Origin: Streptomyces antibioticus
GTDB lineage: Bacteria > Actinomycetota > Actinomycetes > Streptomycetales > Streptomycetaceae
NCBI RefSeq assembly: GCF_001514065.1
Contig: NZ_KQ948431.1
Location: 263,434 to 327,433 of the forward strand
DNA: 64,000 nt
Direction of reading: 5' to 3'
The notes under the pieces were generated by a model. The model ran no database searches. It saw nothing but the letters and a program-made list of their open reading frames with translations, and was not told the DNA's origin. Position numbers and translations under genes: made by a program. Positions 26,228 to 35,141 of this stretch are shown here, one piece after another (the first letter of the stretch is position 1; each line of letters begins with the position of its first letter).

Positions 26228-27793
26228 ATGCCTGCACTCCCTGGACACATGTACGACGTCGTCATCGTCGGCGGCGGACACAACGGCCTCGTCGCCGCCG
26301 CCTACCTGGCCCGGGCCGGACGGTCCGTCCTGGTCCTGGAGCGGCTGGACCACACCGGCGGCGCCGCGATCTCCACCCGGCCCTTCGCCGGCGTCGACGC
26401 CCGGCTGTCGCGCTACTCCTACCTGGTCAGCCTGCTGCCGAAGAAGATTGTGCGCGACCTGGGCCTGGACTTCCGCGTCCGTACGCGCACGATCTCCTCG
26501 TACACCCCCGTGGAGCGGGCCGGACAGCCCACCGGCCTCCTGGTCGGCGGCGGTGAGCGGCGCACCCGCGAGGCCTTCGCGCGGCTCACCGGCGGGGAGC
26601 AGGAGTACCAGGCCTGGCAGCGCTTCTACGGCATGACCGGCCGCGTCGCCGAACGGATCTTCCCGACCCTCACGGAACCGCTGCCCACCCGCGAGGAACT
26701 GCGCCGCCGGGTGGACGACGAGGAGGCCTGGCGGACGCTCTTCGAGGAGCCGATCGGCGTCGCGGTCGAGGACCGTTTCGCCGACGACCTGGTCCGGGGA
26801 GTCGTCCTCACCGACGCCCTCATCGGCACCTTCGCCGACGCCCACGACCCGTCCCTCAAGCAGAACCGCTGCTTCCTCTACCACGTGATCGGCGGCGGCA
26901 CCGGCGCCTGGGACGTCCCCGTGGGCGGCATGGGCGCGCTGACGGACGCCCTGGCGGCGGCGGCACGGGACGCGGGCGCGGTCCTCGCCACCGGTCACGA
27001 GGCGGTACGGATCGCCACGGATGGCCGTACGGCGGAGGTGACGTACCGGACTGCCGAGGGCGAGGGTGTGGCCGCCGCCCGGCACGTTCTGGTCAACGCG
27101 TCCCCGCAGGCGCTGGCCGAGCTGACCGGCGACGCGCCCCCGGACCCCGCGGAGGGCGCCCAGCTCAAGGTGAACATGCTGCTCAAGCGGCTGCCGAGGC
27201 TGCGGGACACCTCCGTCGACCCGCGCGAGGCGTTCTCGGGGACGTTCCACATCGCCGAGGGCTACGAACAGCTGGCCGTCGCCCACGCGGAGGCCGCCGC
27301 GGGCCGACTGCCCTCCGCACCGCCCTCGGAGATCTACTGCCACTCGCTCACCGACCCGTCGATCCTCGCGCCGGAGCTGGTGGAGCAGGAGTACCAGACC
27401 CTGACGCTGTTCGGACTGCACACGCCGGCGCGGCTCTTCGACGCCGACAACTCCGCTGTGCGCGAGGAGCTGTTGAAGGCGACCGTCGCCCAACTCGACG
27501 CCCATCTCGCCGAGCCGATCGCGGACTGCCTCGCGACGGACGCCGAGGGCCGCCCCTGTATCGAGGCCAAGACGCCGTTGGACCTGGAGCGTGATCTGCG
27601 GCTGCCTGGTGGCAACATCTTCCATCGCGATCTCGCCTGGCCGTACGCCCAGGAGGAGACCGGCCGTTGGGGCGTCGAGACCCGGCACGCGAATGTGCTG
27701 CTGTGTGGGGCGGGTGCGGTGCGTGGGGGTGGGGTGAGTGGGGTGCCGGGGCACAATGCGGCGATGGCGGTGCTGGAGGCCGTGGGGGGTTGA
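26228..27793 (+). CDS. FAD-dependent oxidoreductase, phytoene-desaturase/PYROXD2-like
   Basis: A 521-residue flavoprotein. The dinucleotide-binding motif VIVGGGHNGLVAAAYLARAG is at the N-terminus with an ELE-like VLERLDHTGGAA. The NAAPQ-like VNASPQALAEL and the C-terminal CGAGAVRGGGVSGVPGHNAA match the CrtI/PYROXD2 family. No crtB, crtE or other carotenoid gene is nearby, so a carotenoid role is doubtful. The start at 26228 has AAGGGG very close upstream; an in-frame GTG at 26213 followed by a TTA codon was judged less likely. Confidence 0.87.
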   Translation: MPALPGHMYDVVIVGGGHNGLVAAAYLARAGRSVLVLERLDHTGGAAISTRPFAGVDARLSRYSYLVSLLPKKIVRDLGLDFRVRTRTISSYTPVERAGQPTGLLVGGGERRTREAFARLTGGEQEYQAWQRFYGMTGRVAERIFPTLTEPLPTREELRRRVDDEEAWRTLFEEPIGVAVEDRFADDLVRGVVLTDALIGTFADAHDPSLKQNRCFLYHVIGGGTGAWDVPVGGMGALTDALAAAARDAGAVLATGHEAVRIATDGRTAEVTYRTAEGEGVAAARHVLVNASPQALAELTGDAPPDPAEGAQLKVNMLLKRLPRLRDTSVDPREAFSGTFHIAEGYEQLAVAHAEAAAGRLPSAPPSEIYCHSLTDPSILAPELVEQEYQTLTLFGLHTPARLFDADNSAVREELLKATVAQLDAHLAEPIADCLATDAEGRPCIEAKTPLDLERDLRLPGGNIFHRDLAWPYAQEETGRWGVETRHANVLLCGAGAVRGGGVSGVPGHNAAMAVLEAVGG

Positions 27794-27806
27794 CGGTCTG
27801 GCGCGG

Positions 27807-30800
27807 TCAGGTGGACGGCGGGTGCCAGGCGAGCGTGAGGGGGTAGCGTTCCGCCAACTTCTCGTATCGGGAACGGACTTGTTGGAGCGGCAGCCGCGCG
27901 GCGGTGGCGTACGCCGGGAGGGACGACTCCGTGATCTTCTGCTGAGGGTCGATTCCGGGGGCCACGCCGTCAAGGTCCCTGGAGAGCAGCACCCGGTCGA
28001 CATGGTCGCTCTCCAGGGACGCCAGGGCCCAGAGCGCGTCGCGCCGTGTCATCGCGGCGCTGTGCGTCATGGCCTCGTCAAGCGCCGTGCGGGCCCCTTT
28101 GTCTCCCAGCTGCATCCGTGCGGTCAGGGCTCGGAAATGGAGTTGGGAGAAGTGGCCCGTTTGCAGTTCCGACAACGGCTGGAGCGCTCGTGGATCGCCG
28201 ATGTCGGCGAGTGCCTCGACCAGGTGCATCAGGAGGTCGTTGTCCGGGGGCGATGCGTCGGCAGCAACCCTGAGCACACTCAGCAGGGCTGCAACGGCCC
28301 TGCGGTCGCCCAGACGGCCCAGTGCTTCCACGACCGTCTCGGAGGGGGTGCCACTGTCATCGGGCAGGATGTCGAGCAGGGGCTTGAGGGCTCTGGGATC
28401 GCGGAGGTTCCCGAGTGCCATCACCACTGCGCTCCGCGCCGGTGTCCTGGTGTGGCGGAGGGCGTCGAGCAGGGGTTGGACCGCTCGTGGGTCGCCCAGC
28501 TTCCCCAGGGCGACGGCGACGTCATAGTTCGTGGTGGCGCCGGGGGTCGTGAGGATATCGAGTAGCGGTTCCACTGCCCGGTGATCGCCGAGGCTCCCCA
28601 GCGCACGGACCACAGCCGCGTGCACCCCTCCGCTGGTGTGGGGGAGGGCGTCGAGCAGGGGTTGGACCGCTCGTGGGTCGCCCAGCTCCCCCAGGGCCTC
28701 GGCGACGGCGTGGTTCGTGGTGCCGTCGGGGGCCGTGAGGACACCGAGCAGGGGTTCCACCGCCCGGGGGTCCCCGATCACGCCGAGCTCCTGGACGACA
28801 TCGTCGTGCGCTGCCCCGTCTTCGCCGGTCAGTACCCCCAGCAAGGAGTCCACAGCCAGTGAGCCGTCCAGGCGGGCCAGCAGGAGCGACGCCATGTGAC
28901 GGATCTCTTCGCGATCGTGTCGCGTCGCTACGACTACGGGCTCCACGATCCCGGGAAACAGGGCGAAGTACTTGTTGCCGATCTGTCGCCGGACATCCCC
29001 GCTCGCCGAGATGTAGGCGTCCATCGTTGCCGAGGCCATGTCGTCGCGCCGCGGCGGCGGACCCTCGCTGAAGCACCACAACAGGAACAGGACCGCAGGG
29101 GGAGGAAGCCGTCCAGAGGTCACGGCAGCGGTCATACCCATGAGTTCGTCGGGCGAAGGCTGCCAGCGCGCGTCGTCCGAGGCCTTGTTGATCCATCCGA
29201 GGGCCCACGCCCCGGCCGTTGCCTCGCAGGGGCCGCGGGACAGGGTGGACATGAGCTTCGGGATCAAGTCGGGAACCAGGACGAGTTCGCGGGCGAAGGC
29301 GACATCCATGAGGGCCAGCGCGGCTTCGACGACCACCTCGGGCGCAGGCTCCTCCAGGAGGACGACCTGGTTTTGGGTCCAGGCGCGCAGCGCCTCCTGC
29401 TCGGTCGGTGCAGCCCGGCCCAGGACCACGGCGGCGGGTCCGGCGAACCGGCGATACAAGGCGGGGTCGCGCAACCATTCGGTGACGATTCTCCGACTGA
29501 GGACCGCAGCCCAACTGGAGCCTCCCACCTCCTCGAGGGTGGCGTCGAAGACGGTGGTGCCGTTACCGGTTCCGTCGTCCTCGGTCAACTCGGCGACGAA
29601 CCGGGTGACAATGTCGGCCGCGACCTCCTCGCTGACGTTGGGTTCATCGGCCAGACAGGCACACGCAAGCGCGGCCCGGGGCCGTGCCGTCGCGGCCGGG
29701 TCCTCTCCGGGCAGCGGCGTGGCGATGGCACGGAGAACATCGTCCACGTCATCGTCGTTGCAGGTCATCACGGTCAGCCGGATGGCCTCCCGCCAGTTCT
29801 CGGCGATCGCGGCCTCCACGCGGTCCGTCGACGTCTCGATGGGGGAGGTCTCCGCGGTCAGCGCGCCGATCTGTTCCGCGAGCGACATCTGCCGATTGCG
29901 GTCCGGATATCTCCGTGCGACGAGGGCCAGGCCCGCCAGATACTCCTGGAAGGTCAGATGCCGGAACTCATAGACCGGGATCAGTTCGCCGTCATGACTG
30001 ACGTGTCCCGATTCGACGAGGATCCCGGTCTGCCGCTCCAGCCGGCGCAGGAACTCGACCGCGGAACGCTGCCGGACCGGGCGGATGGCGGGGAACTCCC
30101 TGCGCATCCGTTCCAGGGTTTCGATGACCTTGTCCTGCCGGATCTGCTGGCTTCCGGACGCGCACATCGAATACGCGAGGTACTGCAACTGCGGGATCGC
30201 CTCGTGGGGATCCATGCGTTCTTCCACGTCACTGCGCCAGTGCAGCAACACATCGACGGCCTCGCGATAGAGGTCCGCCCGGCGGCTCGGCAGCTTCCCG
30301 ACCTTCTTCTTCACCAGCGCCATGGTGGTGAGCAGCATGGGATTGCCGGTCAGGCGCTCGATGCGGTCCGTGCTGTGGATGTCGCTGATGAGTTCCTGCG
30401 CCGCGGACTCGCGCCGCGCCGACGGCTCGGTCACCACGCACCAGCGGCGGGCGAAGTCGTCCTTGTCCTGGGGGGTGAGGTCCTGGACCGTGACGTGCTC
30501 GAACCCTCGGGTGATCCGCAGGTTCATCTCCCGGTACCCGACGATCCTGGAAGTGACGATGACGGGGGCCTCGGGAAAGGCGAGGTGTATTTTCTCGACC
30601 TTTCGGCAGAAGCGGGCCCGCAGACTCGTGTCCGAGATCTCGTCCAGGCCGTCGATGAGCAGCAGCACCCGGCCCTGCCGCATGCGGCGCAGCAGGAGGG
30701 GGGTGAGTTCGGCGGCCTCTTCGCTGGAGAACTCGGTGTCGCACAGGTGATGCCGGATCATCTCCTCCAGCGACCCTGCGATCCTGCTTGTGTCGAGATC

Positions 30801-31661
30801 ACGGCAGCGGATGAGGAGAGGGAGCCAGTCGGCGTCGGGCAGGGTGTCGACGTCCGGGAGTTGGCTCCAGTCGGGATCGGCCTTCAAGCGCAGCAGATAC
30901 GCCGTCGTGATCCACCGCAGCATGGTGCTTTTCCCGGCGCCCGGGTCGCCCAGGACCACCAGGCGCTTCGATTGGGCGAGCCGCTCTCCGACCGAGAAGC
31001 GCGAGCCGGCCTCCTGCTCCTCCTCCAGTTCCTTGCGTCGTGCCTCGAGATCCTGGAGCTTGCGGTCGAGGTCGTGCGAGTCCATGCCCGGCGGGATGTC
31101 GACGGTGACACGCAGCGACACATACAGACTCCGCAGCAGCAGATCCCTGGTGATGAGTTCGCGGTCCCCGATGGGGAAGTTGGCGAGATCGACGATGTCG
31201 CAGGTTTCCAGGGCTAGTTCTCGATACCGCTGTTCGAGCTGGTCCAGTCGCTGTTCGGCGCCGGCCGGTTTCCGGGTCGGGTAGTACTCCGACAAGGCCG
31301 CCAGGAGTTCGGTGACGGCTCTGGCGGGGTCCTGCCAGTACCGGGCGATCCGGCCGTCGAGCGTCAGGAAGTCGAGATAGGCGTTCTCTTCCATCTGGAG
31401 CGCGAAGATCCGGGCTTCCTGGTGCCGTCTCGCCGCGTTGACGAGGAAGTTGGCCCAGCCCGTCCCGATCGCCCTGACGGTCCCGCACAGCACCACCGGA
31501 CTGCCCTGCGCGATCGCCTGTGACGCCTTCTGCATGAGGGAGTCGCCGACGAACAGGCTGCCGTGATGCACGACTTCGTACCCGGCGTCCTCCAACGGCT
31601 TCGCGACCTCGGCGGCCACCGCCTCGTCGCCGTCGGCATGCGCGAGCAGGATCTGGACCAT
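27807..31661 (-). CDS. TIR-like / NACHT NTPase / HEAT-repeat protein (bacterial NLR-like)
   Basis: A 1284-residue STAND-type protein. Residues 1-120 form a TIR-like domain (ILLAHADGDEAVAAEV; GDSLMQKASQAI; SPVVLCG) in which the usual catalytic Glu before GDS is replaced by Ser35. Residues about 195-225 are a charged coiled coil. The NACHT core has Walker A GDPGAGKST (238-246), Walker B VLLLIDGLDEI (332-342) and a GNPMLLTTMALV sensor region. From about residue 930 to 1190, seven or so 31-residue HEAT/PBS-lyase repeats (GDPRAVxPLLDxL) form the sensor arm. Such NACHT proteins give phage defence in other bacteria; that role here is inferred. It follows the TIR gene by 17 bp. Confidence 0.88.
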   Translation of the reverse strand: MVQILLAHADGDEAVAAEVAKPLEDAGYEVVHHGSLFVGDSLMQKASQAIAQGSPVVLCGTVRAIGTGWANFLVNAARRHQEARIFALQMEENAYLDFLTLDGRIARYWQDPARAVTELLAALSEYYPTRKPAGAEQRLDQLEQRYRELALETCDIVDLANFPIGDRELITRDLLLRSLYVSLRVTVDIPPGMDSHDLDRKLQDLEARRKELEEEQEAGSRFSVGERLAQSKRLVVLGDPGAGKSTMLRWITTAYLLRLKADPDWSQLPDVDTLPDADWLPLLIRCRDLDTSRIAGSLEEMIRHHLCDTEFSSEEAAELTPLLLRRMRQGRVLLLIDGLDEISDTSLRARFCRKVEKIHLAFPEAPVIVTSRIVGYREMNLRITRGFEHVTVQDLTPQDKDDFARRWCVVTEPSARRESAAQELISDIHSTDRIERLTGNPMLLTTMALVKKKVGKLPSRRADLYREAVDVLLHWRSDVEERMDPHEAIPQLQYLAYSMCASGSQQIRQDKVIETLERMRREFPAIRPVRQRSAVEFLRRLERQTGILVESGHVSHDGELIPVYEFRHLTFQEYLAGLALVARRYPDRNRQMSLAEQIGALTAETSPIETSTDRVEAAIAENWREAIRLTVMTCNDDDVDDVLRAIATPLPGEDPAATARPRAALACACLADEPNVSEEVAADIVTRFVAELTEDDGTGNGTTVFDATLEEVGGSSWAAVLSRRIVTEWLRDPALYRRFAGPAAVVLGRAAPTEQEALRAWTQNQVVLLEEPAPEVVVEAALALMDVAFARELVLVPDLIPKLMSTLSRGPCEATAGAWALGWINKASDDARWQPSPDELMGMTAAVTSGRLPPPAVLFLLWCFSEGPPPRRDDMASATMDAYISASGDVRRQIGNKYFALFPGIVEPVVVATRHDREEIRHMASLLLARLDGSLAVDSLLGVLTGEDGAAHDDVVQELGVIGDPRAVEPLLGVLTAPDGTTNHAVAEALGELGDPRAVQPLLDALPHTSGGVHAAVVRALGSLGDHRAVEPLLDILTTPGATTNYDVAVALGKLGDPRAVQPLLDALRHTRTPARSAVVMALGNLRDPRALKPLLDILPDDSGTPSETVVEALGRLGDRRAVAALLSVLRVAADASPPDNDLLMHLVEALADIGDPRALQPLSELQTGHFSQLHFRALTARMQLGDKGARTALDEAMTHSAAMTRRDALWALASLESDHVDRVLLSRDLDGVAPGIDPQQKITESSLPAYATAARLPLQQVRSRYEKLAERYPLTLAWHPPST
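28457..28697. repeat. Near-identical 55-bp direct repeats inside the HEAT region
   Basis: The segments 28457-28511 and 28643-28697 differ at one base and are 186 bp apart, which is 62 codons or two HEAT units. This indicates recent duplication or gene conversion within the sensor arm. Confidence 0.85.
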
Positions 31662-31678
31662 CGAGCCCCCCGAAGCGT

Positions 31679-32068
31679 TCAGCGAATGGCCTTCAAGAGC
31701 TGCCCGAATCCCGTGTCCCAGTCCTGGGAGAGATCCGCGTAGCGGAGATCGGCCAGAATCGCCGGGGCGGAGCCACCGAACTTCACCGGCAGGATGCGGA
31801 CCCCGCAGCCGTCCAGCTGGCGGTGGAGGGCCGACATCCATTCCCGGGAGATCCACGGGCTCATGACACCGGCCGCCGAATAGCAGAGCACCAGATAGGA
31901 CGTTCCCTCGAGCCCGGAGGTGATGCGGTCCACGATGGAATCGCCGATTCCGATCTCCCACTCGTCGAACCACACCTGGTGCCCCGCGGCCGAAACACCC
32001 TCGGCGAGCCGCTCGGCCTGGGACACATCGACCTTGCGATGACTGATGAAGACGTTCGCCATTTCCAT
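31679..32068 (-). CDS. Stand-alone TIR-domain protein
   Basis: A 129-residue protein that is almost entirely a TIR domain. It starts VFISHRKVD (box 1), has the HQVWFDEWEIGIGDSI segment whose Glu38 corresponds to the catalytic Glu of bacterial TIR NADases, then YLVLCYSAAGVMSPW and a C-terminal helix. TIR effectors cleave NAD+ or make cyclic ADP-ribose derivatives once oligomerised. The gene is immediately upstream of the NACHT gene (17 bp), so the two form an operon. The start is uncertain: ATG 32068 or 32062, or ATG 32128 with a GGGGA ribosome site but AT-rich third positions that look noncoding. Confidence 0.88.
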   Translation of the reverse strand: MEMANVFISHRKVDVSQAERLAEGVSAAGHQVWFDEWEIGIGDSIVDRITSGLEGTSYLVLCYSAAGVMSPWISREWMSALHRQLDGCGVRILPVKFGGSAPAILADLRYADLSQDWDTGFGQLLKAIR

Positions 32069-32169
32069 CCCGGGTCGACGGTCGTGCGCGAGGAAAACCC
32101 GCGAACTACCTTGATTCACGCGGCTCATGCGATTCCCCAAGATGCTACCTGCCGGTGGCAGCACCACCG

Positions 32170-33927
32170 TCAGTCGACGGCCGGGGCCCAGCCCGCGGCC
32201 GCGATCCGTCCGGCGTCACCCGGCCGTGACCCGTCGAAGAGGACGGCGTCTGCGGTCCCGACGCGCAGCCCGTCGACATACGCCCCGCGCCCCACGTACA
32301 GCCGGTCCGTGGCGTAGCGCCAGCGCAGGATCAGCTGCCGGTGCGCCGGAAGCCCGGCCGTCAGCCGGTGCCACACCCGCCCCGACCAACCCGTGACCGT
32401 GCCCGAAGGATGGCCTTCGTCATCGGTGGTGAACGGCACCGGCTGCCAGCTCGCGCCCCCGTCCGTCGAGGCCTCCAACGCCAGGCTGTCCGACTGGGGT
32501 TCGGTGTCCCACCACAGGTCGCAGCACAGGCGGGCGTCGCCGGACGAGGTGTCCAGTGCGGGGAGCGTGAGGGTGGCCGTCGTCGCGTTCGCCATGCCCG
32601 AGAACCAGGCGGTACGTCCGTGCCGTGGCCGGACGGGGACCGCGCGCGCCAGATTGTTCGCGGCGGCGACCCGGGGTGCCGAGCCCGAGCGCCAACTGCG
32701 TACTGGGTGCACCGAGTTGCCCAGCACGATCAGGAAGGAGTCGGTCGTCGGGTCGAGAACCAGGGACGTGCCGGTGAAACCGGTGTGGCCCGCGGTGCGC
32801 GGAGTGGCCATCGCGCCCATGTACCAGTGCTGGTAGAGCTCGAAGCCGAGGCCGTGTTCGTCGCCGGGGAAGGCGGTGTTGAAGTCGGTGAACATCAGCT
32901 CCACCGAATCAGGGCGCAGGATGCGCGTCCGGCCGTACGCGCCGCCGTTGAGCAGCGTCCGCCCGAGGACCGCCAGATCCCAGGCGCAGGAGAAGACGCC
33001 CGCGTGACCGGCGACTCCGCCCAGGCTGAACGCGTTCTCGTCGTGCACCTCGCCCCACACCAGGCCCCGGTCGAGGCCGGACCAGGGCTTACGGGCGTCC
33101 TCCGTCGCCGCGATCCTCGGCCTCCAGGAGGCGGGCGGGTTGTAGCGGGTGCGGTGCATGCCGAGCGGGGCGGTGATCTCGTCGTGGAGGAGGGCGTCCA
33201 GGGCGCGGCCGGTCAGCTTCTCCAGGACGAGTTGGAGCGAGATCAGATTCAGGTCGGAGTAGAGGTACTTGGTGCCGGGCGGGTTGAGCGGCGCCTCGTT
33301 CCAGATGAGTCGCAGCTTCTCCTCGTACGTCGGCGCGGTGTAGAGCGGGATCCAGGCGCGGAAACCCGAGGTGTGCGTGAGGAGTTGACGGATGGTCATG
33401 TCCTGTTTTCCCGCGGCGCCGAACTCCGGGAGGTAGGAGGCGACGGTCGCCTCCAGTTCGAGGCGGCGCCGCTCGATCTGCTGGACGGCGAGGATCGAGG
33501 TGAACAGCTTGGAGACTGAGGCCAGGTCGAAGACGGTGTCCTCGGTCATGGGGATCTGGTCGGCGGGCGGGAACTCCACGCCCGTGTCCGTCTTCTCGTC
33601 GTACGCCGAGTAGCGCACCGCCATCCCGATCGGCCGGTGCAGGGCCACGGTGCCGCCGCGCCCGGCGAGGAGCACGGCGCCCGCGTACCACGGGTGCTTG
33701 GGGGATGGGCCGAGGAACGATGCGGCGTCGGTGACGAGTTGGCGGAGATGCTCGTCCAGGAGACCTGCCTGCCGCGCGGATCCGTGACGGAGCGTGGGCC
33801 GGCCGCCCGGGGGCGCCGCCGAGGCGGGGCCGGCCGGGAACGGGGCGATGGCGAGGGCGCCTCCGAGTGCGAGGGCTCTTCGGGTGAGCTGACGGCGGGA
33901 CAGTCCGGTGTGCGCCTGATCAGTCAT
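32170..33927 (-). CDS. Secreted class-C beta-lactamase-like serine hydrolase
   Basis: A 585-residue protein exported by the Tat route (twin-Arg LSRRQLTRRALALGG, cleavage near PASA). The class-C serine hydrolase domain (about 50-430) has S-x2-K in LASVSKLF, Y-x-N-like YSDLN, and HTGFTGTS as the third motif. A C-terminal beta-sandwich of about 150 residues (LCCDLWWDTEPQ, DGGASWQPVPF) probably binds carbohydrate or wall. The family includes D-alanyl peptide hydrolases and esterases; the substrate is unknown. ATG 33927 has no good ribosome site, and a TAGAGT -10-like element 6 nt upstream suggests leaderless translation. Confidence 0.85.
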   Translation of the reverse strand: MTDQAHTGLSRRQLTRRALALGGALAIAPFPAGPASAAPPGGRPTLRHGSARQAGLLDEHLRQLVTDAASFLGPSPKHPWYAGAVLLAGRGGTVALHRPIGMAVRYSAYDEKTDTGVEFPPADQIPMTEDTVFDLASVSKLFTSILAVQQIERRRLELEATVASYLPEFGAAGKQDMTIRQLLTHTSGFRAWIPLYTAPTYEEKLRLIWNEAPLNPPGTKYLYSDLNLISLQLVLEKLTGRALDALLHDEITAPLGMHRTRYNPPASWRPRIAATEDARKPWSGLDRGLVWGEVHDENAFSLGGVAGHAGVFSCAWDLAVLGRTLLNGGAYGRTRILRPDSVELMFTDFNTAFPGDEHGLGFELYQHWYMGAMATPRTAGHTGFTGTSLVLDPTTDSFLIVLGNSVHPVRSWRSGSAPRVAAANNLARAVPVRPRHGRTAWFSGMANATTATLTLPALDTSSGDARLCCDLWWDTEPQSDSLALEASTDGGASWQPVPFTTDDEGHPSGTVTGWSGRVWHRLTAGLPAHRQLILRWRYATDRLYVGRGAYVDGLRVGTADAVLFDGSRPGDAGRIAAAGWAPAVD

Positions 33928-33973
33928 CGGAAAACTCTATCCCCGGAAGGTGACTTCAGCCCCGGCACGGAAT

Positions 33974-33988
33974 CTGACGGAGCATCAG
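33974..33988 (+). promoter_or_regulatory. CTGACGG-type inverted repeat upstream of the IpdC-like gene
   Basis: CTGACGGAGCATCAG is an imperfect inverted repeat (CTGA/TCAG arms) 43 bp before the start. Its layout matches the better site at 50632-50648 of the fadD19-like cluster. Confidence 0.4.
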
Positions 33989-34031
33989 GAAACCTCTTCC
34001 GTCCTCCGGAGGACTGCGGCATCCTGCGCCC

Positions 34032-35141
34032 ATGCAGACGGAGCTGAGCAAGAAACTGGGAGTCGAGCACGCCATCTTCGGCTTCACGCCGTTCCCCGCC
34101 GTCGCTGCCGCCATCAGCAGGGCCGGTGGCTTCGGGGTGCTCGGCGCGGTCCGCTACACCGCCCCCGACGACCTCAAACGCGACCTCGACTGGATCGAGG
34201 GACATGTGGACGGCAAGCCGTACGGCCTGGACGTCGTCATGCCCGCCAAGAAGGTGGAAGGCGTCACGGAGGCGGACGTCGAGGCGATGATCCCCGAGGG
34301 GCACCGGCAGTTCGTCCGGGACACCCTCGCGAAGTACGGCGTGCCCGAGCTGGCCGAGGGGGAGGCGTCCGGGTGGCGCATCACCGGGTGGATGGAACAG
34401 GTCGCCCGCACCCAGCTCGACGTCGCCTTCGACTACCCGATCAAGCTGCTCGCCAACGCCCTCGGTTCGCCGCCCGCCGATGTCGTGGAGCGCGCTCATG
34501 ACCGGGGCGTCCTGGTGGCCGCCCTCGCGGGCAGCGCCCGGCACGCGCTCAAGCACAAGGAGGGCGGCATCGACGTCGTCGTCGCCCAGGGCTACGAGGC
34601 CGGCGGCCACACCGGCGAGATCGCCTCCATGGTGCTGACCCCGGAGGTCGTGGACGCCGTCGGCCCGCTGCCCGTGCTGGCCGCGGGCGGCATCGGCAGC
34701 GGACAGCAGGTGGCGGCCGCGCTCGCCCTCGGCGCGCAGGGTGTGTGGCTGGGCTCGCTCTGGCTCACCTGCACCGAGGCCGACATGTCCTCGCCCGCGG
34801 TGACCCGCAAACTCCTCGCCGCGAGCTCCTCCGACACCGTCCGCTCCCGCGCCCTGACCGGCAAGCCCGCCCGCCAGCTGCGCACCGAGTGGACCGACGC
34901 CTGGGACGACCCGAACGGCCCCGGCACCCTCCCCATGCCGCTCCAGGGCCTCCTCGTCGCCGACGCCCTCACCCGCATCCAGAAGTACGAGGTCGAGCCC
35001 CTGCTCGGCACCCCCGTCGGACAGATCGTCGGCCGGATGAACCGCGAACGCAGCGTCCAGGACGTCTTCGACGACCTCACCCGCGGCTTCGAACAGGCCG
35101 TCGACCGCATCAACCGCATCGCCGGAAGGAGCGGCCAATGA
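34032..35141 (+). CDS. FMN-dependent nitronate-monooxygenase-family protein, IpdC-like
   Basis: A 369-residue TIM-barrel flavoprotein. VEHAIFGFTPFPAVAAAISRAGGFGVLG, KPYGLDVVMPAKK, AQGYEAGGHTGEI and AAGGIGSGQQVAAAL (phosphate binding) are as in nitronate monooxygenase family members. The first two blocks closely resemble mycobacterial IpdC, a flavin-dependent enzyme of steroid C/D-ring catabolism. A steroid role is inferred from this and from the other sterol-type genes in the window. It overlaps the acyl-CoA synthetase by ATGA, showing a translationally coupled operon. An imperfect operator precedes it. Confidence 0.87.
   Translation: MQTELSKKLGVEHAIFGFTPFPAVAAAISRAGGFGVLGAVRYTAPDDLKRDLDWIEGHVDGKPYGLDVVMPAKKVEGVTEADVEAMIPEGHRQFVRDTLAKYGVPELAEGEASGWRITGWMEQVARTQLDVAFDYPIKLLANALGSPPADVVERAHDRGVLVAALAGSARHALKHKEGGIDVVVAQGYEAGGHTGEIASMVLTPEVVDAVGPLPVLAAGGIGSGQQVAAALALGAQGVWLGSLWLTCTEADMSSPAVTRKLLAASSSDTVRSRALTGKPARQLRTEWTDAWDDPNGPGTLPMPLQGLLVADALTRIQKYEVEPLLGTPVGQIVGRMNRERSVQDVFDDLTRGFEQAVDRINRIAGRSGQ

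Noticed and set aside
26228-27793. Carotenoid biosynthesis role for the phytoene-desaturase-like gene
   Set aside because: No crtB, crtE, crtY or sigma-factor neighbours; the sequence fits the broader PYROXD2 group.
28000-28900. Regular repeats checked for a CRISPR array
   Set aside because: They are coding HEAT units with diverged sequence and no spacer structure.
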